14,940 bases of DNA from Bacillota bacterium (GTDB lineage Bacteria > Bacillota > Limnochordia > JAAZLZ01), in contig JAAZLZ010000103.1 in assembly GCA_012799075.1 (NCBI GenBank), forward strand, positions 1 to 14,940. The letters run 5' to 3'. Positions 6,529-14,513 of this stretch are shown piece by piece. The notes beneath the pieces were generated by a model. That model did no database searches and was not told the DNA's origin. It worked only from the letters and a program-made list of their open reading frames with translations. Position numbers and translations under genes: made by a program. The stretch's first letter is position 1. Each line of letters begins with the position of its first letter.

Positions 6529-7725
6529 TTGACAGACAAGATGGCTGGAGTCACTCTGGCGGCCGACTGGAAGCCTAAGGCGGGATTTACCCTTGGCCAC
6601 AAGGACATCGAAGGCATACAGACTTATCAGGGAAGCAAGGCATGGAAAAACCCCCGGTTGGAAATCCGGGAATACGATGTCCCGGAGCCCGGGCCCGAGG
6701 AAGTAGTCATTGAAGTTAAGGCTTGCGGCATTTGCGGCAGTGATGTACATATGGCTGAGGCCGATTCCGATGGCTACATCTTGTACCCTGGGCTGACGGG
6801 CTTTCCCGCCATTTTGGGACATGAGTTTTCCGGCGTGGTGGTCAAAGTTGGAAAGGAAGCAGTCAGCAAGAGGACAAACAAGCCCTTTGCAGAGGGGGAG
6901 GCCGTCACGGCCGAGGAGATGCTCTGGTGCGGCCAGTGCAAACCCTGCGCGGACGGCTACCCCAACCATTGCGAGCAGCTGGATGAGCTGGGCTTTAATG
7001 TCCATGGAGCATTTACAAAGTATGTCGTCGTCCACTCCCGGGTTGTTTGGAGCTTAGAGCCCCTTAAGAGAGTCTACCGGGGCGATGATCTTTTCTTGGC
7101 CGGAAGCCTGGTGGAGCCGACCAGTGTCGCTTACAATGCGGTTATCGAACGGGGCGGCGGCATCCGGCCCGGGGACAATGTGGTCATCTGCGGCGGCGGC
7201 CCCATCGGGATTGCCGCGTGCGCGGTGCTGAAGCGGCAGGGCGCGGCCAAGGTCATTCTGTCTGAGCCCGTTGCGGAAAGGGCCAACCTAGCGCGAAAAC
7301 TGGGGGCCGACCACGTCATCGATCCGACCAAAGAAGACTTCGTCGAGCGAGTCCTGGAAATCACCGAAGGCTGGGGAGCTGCCCTGTATCTAGAAGCGAC
7401 GGGGCTGCCGACGGTGGTCTACCCGGGGATTGAACAAGTCATCTGGCAAGGGAGAACCCTAAATAGCACGGTGGTGGTCGTTGCTCGGGCCGATGCCAAG
7501 CTTCCGGTCACAGGCGAAGTCCTGCAAGTACGAAGGGCCCAGCTAGTAGGCGCCCAGGGCCATTCAGGCCATGGAACCTTCTCCCGGGTCATCGAGAGCA
7601 TGGCTGCGGGCATGGACATGACGCCGATGATCACAAAGAAAATCACCTTTGATCAGGTCCCCCGCCATATCGTTGAGCTTAGGACCAACCGAACGGATTG
7701 CAAGATTACGTGTGTGATGGAGTAG
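6529..7725 (+). CDS. iolM: Zinc-dependent dehydrogenase, probable scyllo-inosose 3-dehydrogenase
   Basis: A 398-residue medium-chain zinc alcohol dehydrogenase. The catalytic-zinc motif CGICGSDVH (66-74, ligand C69), GHE (97-99) and E196 are present. The structural-zinc cysteines are C134, C137, C140 and C148, and the Rossmann motif GGGPIG lies at 222-227. The N-terminal extension (WKPKAGFTLGHKDIEG) and SDVHMAE segment resemble the IolM group, which in Thermotoga oxidises scyllo-inosose with NAD+ to a diketo-inositol. The iolG and iolI genes downstream support this reading; a sorbitol- or threonine-dehydrogenase-like role is the alternative. TTG at 6529 is preferred because AAGGAGTGAG (6514-6523) lies at proper distance, while the in-frame ATG at 6541 is too far. 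It is the first gene after the operator-controlled promoter. Confidence 0.8.
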   Translation: MTDKMAGVTLAADWKPKAGFTLGHKDIEGIQTYQGSKAWKNPRLEIREYDVPEPGPEEVVIEVKACGICGSDVHMAEADSDGYILYPGLTGFPAILGHEFSGVVVKVGKEAVSKRTNKPFAEGEAVTAEEMLWCGQCKPCADGYPNHCEQLDELGFNVHGAFTKYVVVHSRVVWSLEPLKRVYRGDDLFLAGSLVEPTSVAYNAVIERGGGIRPGDNVVICGGGPIGIAACAVLKRQGAAKVILSEPVAERANLARKLGADHVIDPTKEDFVERVLEITEGWGAALYLEATGLPTVVYPGIEQVIWQGRTLNSTVVVVARADAKLPVTGEVLQVRRAQLVGAQGHSGHGTFSRVIESMAAGMDMTPMITKKITFDQVPRHIVELRTNRTDCKITCVME

Positions 7726-7726
7726 A

Positions 7727-7759
7727 GGAGGGCGCGCCTTGGCTTAACGGCGACCCTCC
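7727..7759 (+). other. Stem-loop between iolM and the URO-D gene
   Basis: GGAGGG (7727-7732) pairs with CCCTCC (7754-7759) and, after a small internal loop, CGCC (7735-7738) pairs with GGCG (7749-7752), leaving a loop of ten bases. No T-tract follows, so termination is unlikely. It may affect message stability or processing at this junction. Confidence 0.5.
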
Positions 7760-7788
7760 GAGGACGCCTGGGCAGCGAGGGGGCAGCT

Positions 7789-9084
7789 ATGTTTGAACAT
7801 CTCAATTTCCGCGTCAACCATCACCATGCCGATTATTCGGATGCGGTATTTCCAAAGGAAGATCAAAGGATCCTCCGGGACCTAGGCAAACAGGTCGCAA
7901 AGATCGCGGCCAGGCCGATCATGAAAGAGAAACGAAAGCTCTGGATGAAGCATAACAGCCTGGAGGGGACAAGGCCTGTCATCCTGGCCGATCCAGAAAA
8001 CGGCTGGAATGAGATAATCAGGCCTGAGGATATTAAGTGCCAAAACAGCATCGCCCGGATCTGGGAATGCCAGCTGAGGAAGCACATCTTCTGGGGCGAC
8101 GAAATGAACGATGATTTCGTCGTTGAACCCTACTTCAACCTGCCTTGCGTATACACCGAAAGGCCTTGGCGAGTCGCCGGAGCCGAAGGACGCCAGACGG
8201 AAAAGAAAGCCCGGGAAGACGGCGGCTCCTATCGCATCGAGACGGTCCTGGAGGAGTATAGCCAATTACAAAGCATTGTTAAGCCCAGCCTGGAGATAGA
8301 CTATGGGACAACATCGATCTTGCTGGATAAGAGCAGGGAGATCTTTGCCGACGTCCTGGAGGTAAGGCTCCATACAGTCTGGTTTTGGTCGGTGGGGTTG
8401 ACCGACGACCTGTTGTTTCTGCGGGGACTGGAACGGTTAATGTATGACTTCTACGATGAGCCCGAGGGAGTCCATAGACTCATGGAGCTGCTCCTTCAGG
8501 GCGCCATGGAACGGCTGGACCTGTTAGAAGAGAGGAGCCTCCTTTGTTTAAACAATGATGGCTCCTTTGTCGGCTCAGGGGGCATGGGCTTTACCAGGGA
8601 GCTCCCCAGGGTGGACTTCGACGGCCGGGTGACCACCAAAGACCTTTGGGGGCTAGGGGAAAGCCAGGCGACGGTTGGTCTATCTCCCGAGATGTTCAAG
8701 GAATTCATTTTCCCTTATCAAAAGTCTTTGCTGGAAAGGTTTGGCCTTGTCTGCTACGGCTGCTGTGAACCGATGGATGATCGATTCGACATCGTCAAGG
8801 AGGCAGCCAACCTGAGGCGGGTTTCGGTCTCCCCTTGGTCCAACAAGGAGCTCATGGCCGAGAAGCTGGGGAAAGACTACATATGCTCAATGAAGGCCAA
8901 TCCCGCTAACCTGGCCGCACCGGCCTTAAACGAAGAAGCTGTCAGGGAAGAATTCAAAATTATAAAGAGGGTTGCCCCAAACACGTGCTTGGAGGTCATC
9001 ATGAAAGACAACCACACCATCGGCGGCAACCCGGAGAACGTGAAAAGATGGGTGCAAATCGCTAGAGAGGAGCTGGGGCTTTAG
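7789..9084 (+). CDS. Uroporphyrinogen decarboxylase (URO-D) superfamily protein, function unknown
   Basis: A 431-residue protein of the URO-D/methyltransferase superfamily (TIM barrel). This superfamily contains true uroporphyrinogen decarboxylases and also cobamide methyltransferases such as MtaA and CmuA. The group-typical segment YGCCEPMDDRFDIVKE lies at 323-338, followed by RRVSVSPWSN (343-352) and SMKANPAN (367-374). Cysteines C322, C325, C326 and C366 sit where methyltransferase members bind zinc, so a metal-thiolate site is plausible, but the HxC pattern of MtaA is not present (CYGCC instead). It is unlikely to be a haem enzyme given its sugar-operon setting. GAGGGGG (7777-7783) precedes the ATG. 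It lies between iolM and the transporter genes and shares their strand and promoter. Possible roles are demethylation of O-methyl inositols or an unassigned catabolic step; both are inference. Confidence 0.85.
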   Translation: MFEHLNFRVNHHHADYSDAVFPKEDQRILRDLGKQVAKIAARPIMKEKRKLWMKHNSLEGTRPVILADPENGWNEIIRPEDIKCQNSIARIWECQLRKHIFWGDEMNDDFVVEPYFNLPCVYTERPWRVAGAEGRQTEKKAREDGGSYRIETVLEEYSQLQSIVKPSLEIDYGTTSILLDKSREIFADVLEVRLHTVWFWSVGLTDDLLFLRGLERLMYDFYDEPEGVHRLMELLLQGAMERLDLLEERSLLCLNNDGSFVGSGGMGFTRELPRVDFDGRVTTKDLWGLGESQATVGLSPEMFKEFIFPYQKSLLERFGLVCYGCCEPMDDRFDIVKEAANLRRVSVSPWSNKELMAEKLGKDYICSMKANPANLAAPALNEEAVREEFKIIKRVAPNTCLEVIMKDNHTIGGNPENVKRWVQIAREELGL

Positions 9085-9087
9085 TTT

Positions 9088-9106
9088 TCTACCCCGATGG
9101 GGTAGA
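9088..9106 (+). other. Stem-loop upstream of the binding-protein gene
   Basis: TCTACCCC (9088-9095) and GGGGTAGA (9099-9106) form a perfect eight-pair stem with a three-base loop, four bases after the URO-D stop codon. AT-rich sequence rather than a T-run follows, so it is more likely a stability or processing element than a full terminator. Confidence 0.55.
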
Positions 9107-9133
9107 GATTATATAAATGAGGGGGAGAGCTTG

Positions 9134-10066
9134 GTGAAGATTAAACGAGGGCTTGTGTTGACGGTCATCTTGTTGTTGGCAGCTTCATCGGTGGTGGGGG
9201 CAGCCGGGAAAAAGACCATTGGGGTGTTGATTTGCGACTTCAGCGATCAGTTCCAAGTCTACATGATGGAAGGCATGAAAGAAGCAGCCGCCAAGTACCC
9301 GGACATCGAGTTTGTCTATCAGGATGCCAAATACGATGCCAACACCCAGATGAACCAGATGGAAAACCTTATCGTCAGACGAGCAGATGCCATTGTCGTC
9401 ATGCCCGTTGATGCCAAGGCCTCCGTACCCATGGTTCAACAGGCGGTGGATGCGGGCATCCCGGTCATCAGCGTCAACCGGAAGCTCGAGAACCAGGAAG
9501 TGGCTGTTTCCTACGCGGGATCCGACAGCGTCGAATCAGGGGAAATCCTGATGCAGCAAATGGCGAAGCTTTTGGGCGGGAAGGGCAACATCGTTATCTT
9601 AGAGGGCGGCATGGGGCATGAGCCGCAAATCCTGAGGCAGCAGGGGATCATGAACATCCTAGCCAACTACCCGGACATCAAGATCGTGGCCGACCAGCCA
9701 GCCGACTGGTACAGGGACAAAGGCATGGCGGTGATGGAAAACTGGCTCCAGGCGGATCTTAAGATCGATGCCGTTGTGGCCCATAACGATGAAATGGCCA
9801 TTGGTGCCTTGATCGCCGCAGAGGATGCCGGGGTTGCCGACAAGCTGTTGATTGCCGGGATCGATGCCACTCCCGAGGCTTTGGAGTTTGTCAGGGCAGG
9901 CAAGCTGGCCTTTACCGTTTTCCAGGATGCAAAGGGGCAGGGGAGAGCTTCAATCGATACGGCCGTCAAGGTGGTCCGGGGCGAGTCGGTGCCGAAGGAA
10001 GTCATGATTCCCTATGAATTGGTCACCAAAGACCAGGCGGATGAATACGAAGCCAGGTACAAGTAA
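9134..10066 (+). CDS. Sugar (inositol?) ABC transporter substrate-binding protein
   Basis: A 310-residue periplasmic-binding protein of the RbsB/IbpA type (Peripla_BP_4). A signal peptide occupies about residues 1-23 (MKIKRG, hydrophobic core, VVGA). The mature part shows the family pattern: IGVLICDFSDQFQVYMMEGM, ADAIVVMPVDAKASVPMVQQ, IPVISVNR, AHNDEMAIGALIAAEDAG and IAGIDATPEAL. There is no lipobox cysteine, so the protein would be released into the periplasm rather than lipid-anchored. GTG at 9134 gives the best distance from AGGGGGAG (9120-9127); TTG 9131 is equally in frame. It heads a complete CUT2 transporter (ATPase and permease follow). Myo-inositol or a related cyclitol is the likely ligand because of iolG, iolI and iolM around it; the sequence alone does not fix this. 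Stem-loops on both sides suggest selective accumulation of its message. Confidence 0.9.
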   Translation: MKIKRGLVLTVILLLAASSVVGAAGKKTIGVLICDFSDQFQVYMMEGMKEAAAKYPDIEFVYQDAKYDANTQMNQMENLIVRRADAIVVMPVDAKASVPMVQQAVDAGIPVISVNRKLENQEVAVSYAGSDSVESGEILMQQMAKLLGGKGNIVILEGGMGHEPQILRQQGIMNILANYPDIKIVADQPADWYRDKGMAVMENWLQADLKIDAVVAHNDEMAIGALIAAEDAGVADKLLIAGIDATPEALEFVRAGKLAFTVFQDAKGQGRASIDTAVKVVRGESVPKEVMIPYELVTKDQADEYEARYK

Positions 10067-10084
10067 GTAGCTTTCCATACGGTC

Positions 10085-10112
10085 GGTGGATACAAGAAGC
10101 CTTGTATCCACC
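10085..10112 (+). terminator. Strong stem-loop between binding protein and ATPase genes, partial terminator or stabiliser
   Basis: GGTGGATACAAG (10085-10096) and CTTGTATCCACC (10101-10112) make a perfect 12-pair stem with the loop AAGC. Only a short T-run (CATGCTTTTC) follows, so some read-through to the ATPase gene is expected. Such intercistronic hairpins keep binding-protein levels above those of the membrane parts in other transporters; that role is inferred here. Confidence 0.75.
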
Positions 10113-10137
10113 CATGCTTTTCAAAAGGGGTGAGAAG

Positions 10138-11637
10138 ATGGGGCAGGACTATCTGCTGGAAATGGTGGGGATAACGAAGGCTTTTCCTGGCGTCCAAGCC
10201 CTGGACAATGTGGACCTTCGGGTGAGAAAGGGCACCGTCCACGCCTTGGTGGGCGAAAACGGCGCGGGCAAGTCAACCTTGATGAAGGTGCTGATCGGTC
10301 TTTATAAGGCTGATGCAGGAACCATTAGATTTAATGGCGGCCAAGTAGAGTTCCGGACGATTTATGATTCGATCAGCGCCGGGATCTCCATGATTCACCA
10401 GGAGCTAAGTCCGGTGCCCCACATGACCGTTGCCGAGAACATTTTTCTGGGCAGGGAGTTGATTGGCCGGTTCGGTCTGGTCAACGACCGGGAAATGGAG
10501 AAGAGGACTGCCGAAATGTTGGCCCAGCTGGAGATCGACATTGACCCGAAGAAGAAAATGAGGGATCTGTCCACCGCCTACACCCAGATGGTGGAGATCG
10601 CCAAAGCCATCTCCTGGGATTCAAAGCTGGTCATCATGGATGAACCCACCTCTGCGATCACGGAAAAGGAAGTTGAGCACTTATTCAAGATTATTGGGTG
10701 GCTCAAGGAAGAAGGCGTTGCCATCATCTATATCTCCCACAGGCTGGATGAAATCCTGCAGATAGCCGATGAAATCACCGTCTTGCGGGATGGGGTCTTG
10801 ATCGGCACCGTCGCCGCCGTCGATACGACCAAGGAAAGACTCATTGAAATGATGGTCGGCAGGGAGCTCAAACATCTATTTCCCAAGGAAGAGGCAAGGA
10901 TTGGGGAAGTCGCCCTGGAGATCAAGGGCTTTTGCAGTGGGAATCGCTTCCAAGACATCGATCTTTATGTGCGGAAGGGCGAGATTCTTGGCATCGCCGG
11001 CTTGATGGGCGCGGGCCGGACGGAAGTCATGGAGAGCCTGTTTGGCATCAATCCCCGGGATAGGGGCGATGTGTACATCAACAACATCAAAGTTGAGATC
11101 AACTCCCCCAGGGATGCGGTCAATCACCGGATGGGGTTCTTGACGGAGGACCGGGGCACAGGGTTGTTCTTGCCGCTGGCTGTTGATGACAACATGGCCA
11201 TCGCCAATCTCAGCTCCTACATCAAGGCCGGTCTTGTCAGCCAAAAGGCCATCGAGGACGACTGCAGCGCCATGGTCGATCTGCTGCGGATCAAGACGCC
11301 GGGCCTAGATCAAATCGCCGACAAGCTAAGCGGCGGCAACCAGCAAAAAGTGCTCATTGCCCGCTGGCTGCTGCTTAACGCAGATATGCTCATCCTCGAT
11401 GAGCCCACCCGGGGAATTGATGTGGGCGCAAAAGCCGAGATCCATCGGTTGATGGCCAACCTGGCCAAGCAAGGCAGAGCCATCATCATGATTTCCTCAG
11501 AGCTGCCTGAAATACTGGGGATGAGCGATCGGATCGTCGTCATGCACGAGGGACGGATAACAGGGGAGTTGACCCGAGAAGAAGCCACCCAGGAGAAGAT
11601 CATGAGGCTGGCAACGGGCATGGCTCGGGCAATTTGA
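10138..11637 (+). CDS. Sugar ABC transporter ATP-binding protein, two fused ATPase domains (CUT2)
   Basis: A 499-residue RbsA/MglA-type protein that energises uptake together with the neighbouring permease. Domain 1 has Walker A GENGAGKST (39-47), Q-loop Q88, signature LSTAYTQMVEIAKA (144-157), Walker B LVIMDEP (164-170) and switch H201. Domain 2 has the degenerate Walker A GLMGAGRTE (288-296) normal for this family, signature LSGGNQQKV (397-405) and Walker B LILDEP (418-423). Length is standard. ATG at 10138 is chosen because AGGGGTGAG ends a few bases before it; an upstream in-frame TTG at 10102 lies inside the intercistronic hairpin and is rejected. The permease gene follows after 18 bases. 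Confidence 0.95.
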   Translation: MGQDYLLEMVGITKAFPGVQALDNVDLRVRKGTVHALVGENGAGKSTLMKVLIGLYKADAGTIRFNGGQVEFRTIYDSISAGISMIHQELSPVPHMTVAENIFLGRELIGRFGLVNDREMEKRTAEMLAQLEIDIDPKKKMRDLSTAYTQMVEIAKAISWDSKLVIMDEPTSAITEKEVEHLFKIIGWLKEEGVAIIYISHRLDEILQIADEITVLRDGVLIGTVAAVDTTKERLIEMMVGRELKHLFPKEEARIGEVALEIKGFCSGNRFQDIDLYVRKGEILGIAGLMGAGRTEVMESLFGINPRDRGDVYINNIKVEINSPRDAVNHRMGFLTEDRGTGLFLPLAVDDNMAIANLSSYIKAGLVSQKAIEDDCSAMVDLLRIKTPGLDQIADKLSGGNQQKVLIARWLLLNADMLILDEPTRGIDVGAKAEIHRLMANLAKQGRAIIMISSELPEILGMSDRIVVMHEGRITGELTREEATQEKIMRLATGMARAI

Positions 11638-11655
11638 AAAATGGGGAGATGGAAA

Positions 11656-12633
11656 ATGACCAAGACTGCTGCTGGTGAAAGGAAAGGCCTCAACTGGGGC
11701 CATCTTATCGGAACCAACGTCAGAAGCTTTCAGACGGTGCTGATCCTCCTAGGCATGATCGTTGTGCTTTCCATATTGTCCCCCTATTTCCTCCAGGTCA
11801 GGAACCTGCTCAACGTGGTCAGACAGATATCCCTGATCGCAATCATCGGCATGGGTGTGACCATGTGCATCATCACCACCGGGATCGACCTTAGCTCAAG
11901 CTCCGTCCTGGCCTTGGCGGGGGTAGTTGCCGCTAGTTTCGGCCGAGGCGCTCATCCCTTGGGGCTGGCTATTCTCGCGGGCCTCCTTGTCGGTGCCGTT
12001 GCCGGCTTCATCAATGGGGCCATCGCGGCCTACGGCGAAATCCCTCCTTTTATATCAACCCTGGGCATGCTGGTGGGTGCAAGGGGCCTGGCCCTCATCT
12101 ACAGCGATGGCAAGCCCATCACGGGACTGTCCCCGTCCTTTCAATTGATCGGCGGCGGATATGTTTTGGGGATACCCATCCCCATCTACATCATGGTGGT
12201 GGTCGGCATCATCTCCCACATCCTGCTGAAGCATACCAAGTTCGGGAAATACGTCTATGCCATCGGCGGCAATGAGCAAGCCGCGATCGTGTCCGGCATC
12301 GATGTCAAGAAGTACTTGGTGTTGGTCTACACCTATGCCGGGACCCTCGCAGCCCTGTCGGGGGTGATCTTGGCCTCTCGGCTCAGCGCCGGCCAGCCCA
12401 CCGCGGGGGAGAACTACAACCTCGATGCCATCGCCTCCGCGGTCATCGGCGGCACAAGCCTCTTGGGGGGGATCGGGACGATCCCCGGCACCATCATCGG
12501 GGCGTTGATCATCGGCGTCCTCAACAATGGATTGGTGCTCTTGAACGTATCGCCCTATCTGCAGATGGTGCTGAAGGGGGTCATCATCGTTGCCGCGGTG
12601 TTAATCGACATGCGGGCCCGGAGAAAGCACTAA
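11656..12633 (+). CDS. Sugar ABC transporter permease (RbsC-like, CUT2)
   Basis: A 325-residue polytopic membrane protein of the RbsC/branched-chain permease family. Hydrophobic helices begin at about residue 27 (VLILLGMIVVLSILSPYF) and run to the C-terminus. The family segment GVTMCIITTGIDLSSSSVLA (67-86) and the loop IGGNEQAAIVSGIDVKKYLV near 204-223 are present. ATG at 11656 fits best, as GGGGAG (11643-11648) lies seven bases before it; the ATG at 11641 would include the ribosome binding site. It completes a binding protein-ATPase-permease set, so the importer should be functional as encoded, with the permease acting as a homodimer in this class. iolG starts 13 bases downstream. Confidence 0.94.
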   Translation: MTKTAAGERKGLNWGHLIGTNVRSFQTVLILLGMIVVLSILSPYFLQVRNLLNVVRQISLIAIIGMGVTMCIITTGIDLSSSSVLALAGVVAASFGRGAHPLGLAILAGLLVGAVAGFINGAIAAYGEIPPFISTLGMLVGARGLALIYSDGKPITGLSPSFQLIGGGYVLGIPIPIYIMVVVGIISHILLKHTKFGKYVYAIGGNEQAAIVSGIDVKKYLVLVYTYAGTLAALSGVILASRLSAGQPTAGENYNLDAIASAVIGGTSLLGGIGTIPGTIIGALIIGVLNNGLVLLNVSPYLQMVLKGVIIVAAVLIDMRARRKH

Positions 12634-12646
12634 AGGAGGCGCAGCC

Positions 12647-13660
12647 ATGGCAGGAGTCAATTTGGGCATCATTGGAGCCGGCCGGATAGGGAGGCTCCAC
12701 GCGGAGAACATCATCCGCCACATCCCAAAGGCCAAGATCCAAATTATTGCCGACCTCTACCCTGATCAAGTCCAAGCCTGGGCAAAAGACTTCGATATTC
12801 CCCGGGTGACTGCCGATTACCGGGAAGTCCTGGAGGATGAAAACATCGATGCAGTCCTGATTTGCTCATCAACCGACACCCACGCGGCTTTCATCATCGA
12901 AGCAGCCAACACCAACAAGCATATCTTCTGTGAAAAGCCCATCGACCTATCCATCGACCGGATCAAAGCTGCCTTAGCGGTGGTGGAGCAAAGGGGCGTC
13001 AAGCTTCAGGTGGGCTTCAACAGAAGGTTTGACCATAACCACCGGAAGGTCCGCGATCTGGTCGCCGAGGGAAAGATCGGCGATCCCCACATCATCCAGA
13101 TCACATCCAGGGACCCCTCCCCCCCTCCCATGGAATACATTAAGGTCTCCGGAGGGCTCTTCCTTGACATGACCATCCATGATTTTGACATGGCCAGGTT
13201 CCTCTCGAGCAGTGAAGTTGAGGAAGTCTATGCCCTAGGCGATGTCTTGATCGATCCGGCCATCGGGCGGGCCGGCGATATCGATACAGCCACTATCACC
13301 CTAAAGTTCGCAAGCGGGGCCATAGGGCTCATCAACAACAGTCGGCGAGCGACCTATGGTTATGATCAACGGGTTGAAGTCTTTGGCTCCAAGGGCAGCG
13401 TCCTCAACCTCAATGACACTCCCTCTTCAGCCATCCTCAGTACCGGGGAAGGCGTAATCAGCGAGAAGCCAAAGTACTTCTTCCTGGAGAGGTATAAGGA
13501 GTCTTTCATCCTCGAGATGATGGAGTTCATCGATGCTGTAATCAACGATGCCGATCCTCCCGTCGACGGGGAGGACGGCTTAAAAGCCGCCCTGATCGCC
13601 GTTGCCGCGAAGGAATCCCTAAAGCAAAACAGGCCGGTGAAGATCAGGGAAGTAGACTAG
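12647..13660 (+). CDS. iolG: Inositol 2-dehydrogenase (Gfo/Idh/MocA family)
   Basis: A 337-residue NAD-dependent oxidoreductase that oxidises myo-inositol to scyllo-inosose; relatives also oxidise D-chiro-inositol. The dinucleotide fold begins with GIIGAGRIG (7-15). The EKP motif has K97, the same number as the catalytic lysine of the Bacillus enzyme. SGGLFLDMTIHDFDMARF (168-185) contains D174 and H178, spaced like the Bacillus pair D172/H176. Length is normal for the family. AAAGGAGG overlaps the permease stop and precedes the ATG. The neighbours iolI and iolM support inositol rather than another sugar, although substrate specificity within this family is broad (scyllo-inositol or other cyclitols are possible). 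Confidence 0.88.
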   Translation: MAGVNLGIIGAGRIGRLHAENIIRHIPKAKIQIIADLYPDQVQAWAKDFDIPRVTADYREVLEDENIDAVLICSSTDTHAAFIIEAANTNKHIFCEKPIDLSIDRIKAALAVVEQRGVKLQVGFNRRFDHNHRKVRDLVAEGKIGDPHIIQITSRDPSPPPMEYIKVSGGLFLDMTIHDFDMARFLSSSEVEEVYALGDVLIDPAIGRAGDIDTATITLKFASGAIGLINNSRRATYGYDQRVEVFGSKGSVLNLNDTPSSAILSTGEGVISEKPKYFFLERYKESFILEMMEFIDAVINDADPPVDGEDGLKAALIAVAAKESLKQNRPVKIREVD

Positions 13661-13676
13661 AATCGGGGGTGTCAAC

Positions 13677-14513
13677 ATGAAGATCTGCTTCAACCAGGCA
13701 ACGACCATGAAGAAGTCCAACCTGGAGATGGACTTGATCCTGTCTGAAAAGATAGGTTATGATCTCATTGAAATCCGGCTTGATAAGCTCCGGGACTACC
13801 TCAGGACCCATACTGTCCGGGACCTGGCCGACTTCTTCAAAACCAGCCGCCTCAGGCCCTTTGCATTCAATGCCCTTGAAGGCATAATCTTTCGTGATGG
13901 GACTGCCTACGGGCAAATCAAGGAAGACCTGAAGTTCCTCTGTGAGGTGGGGGATCAGATCAACTGCAAAAAGATCGTGGTGGTGCCAAGCTTTGATATT
14001 GGCGACTACACCAAGACCGAAATCAAGGATGAGTCCGTTCGTGTCCTCAGGGACCTGGGAGCCTTTGCTGAGAAGTACAATACAAAGCTTGCTTATGAGT
14101 TCGTGGGTTATCCTAATTGCGCCGTCAACACCTTTGGCCAGGCTTACGAGATCGTCAAGGCCGTCGACCGGGACAACGTGGGGCTGGTCCTGGACTGTTT
14201 TCACTTCCATGCAATGGGTTCCCGCCTACAGGACCTTAAGGCCGCGGATCCGGACAGAATCTTCATCTTCCACATCGACGATGCCGAAGACCTTCCCATC
14301 GGGGCCCTTCGGGATGACAAGAGGCTCTGGCCCGGGGAGGGAGCAATTGACTTAGATGCCATCCTCAGCACCCTTCGGGACATTGGCTACCATGAGATGG
14401 CATCGGTGGAGCTTTTCAGGCCTGAGTACTGGGAGTTGGACATCGAAGAAGCGATTCGGGTCGGGAAGGAGAAGACAGAAGAGGTAGTTGGAAAGTACTT
14501 TCCGATTGGTTGA
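13677..14513 (+). CDS. iolI: Inosose isomerase IolI
   Basis: A 278-residue xylose-isomerase-like TIM barrel enzyme closely matching Bacillus IolI over its full length. Shared stretches include MKICFNQATT, AYEFVGYPNCAVNTFGQAYE, NVGLVLDCFHFHAMGS and SVELFRPEYW. The metal ligands are kept: E141, D173, H199 and E245, each one lower than in the Bacillus enzyme. IolI interconverts scyllo-inosose (2-keto-myo-inositol) and 1-keto-D-chiro-inositol, which links D-chiro-inositol with the myo-inositol route. A GGGGGTG ribosome binding site ends five bases before the ATG. It is the last gene of the run, 16 bases after iolG. No clear terminator follows. Confidence 0.94.
   Translation: MKICFNQATTMKKSNLEMDLILSEKIGYDLIEIRLDKLRDYLRTHTVRDLADFFKTSRLRPFAFNALEGIIFRDGTAYGQIKEDLKFLCEVGDQINCKKIVVVPSFDIGDYTKTEIKDESVRVLRDLGAFAEKYNTKLAYEFVGYPNCAVNTFGQAYEIVKAVDRDNVGLVLDCFHFHAMGSRLQDLKAADPDRIFIFHIDDAEDLPIGALRDDKRLWPGEGAIDLDAILSTLRDIGYHEMASVELFRPEYWELDIEEAIRVGKEKTEEVVGKYFPIG

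Noticed and set aside
6370..7035. Minus-strand frame of 221 codons over the iolM start and promoter
   Set aside because: It covers the operator, promoter and the conserved zinc motifs of iolM on the other strand and shows no family pattern.
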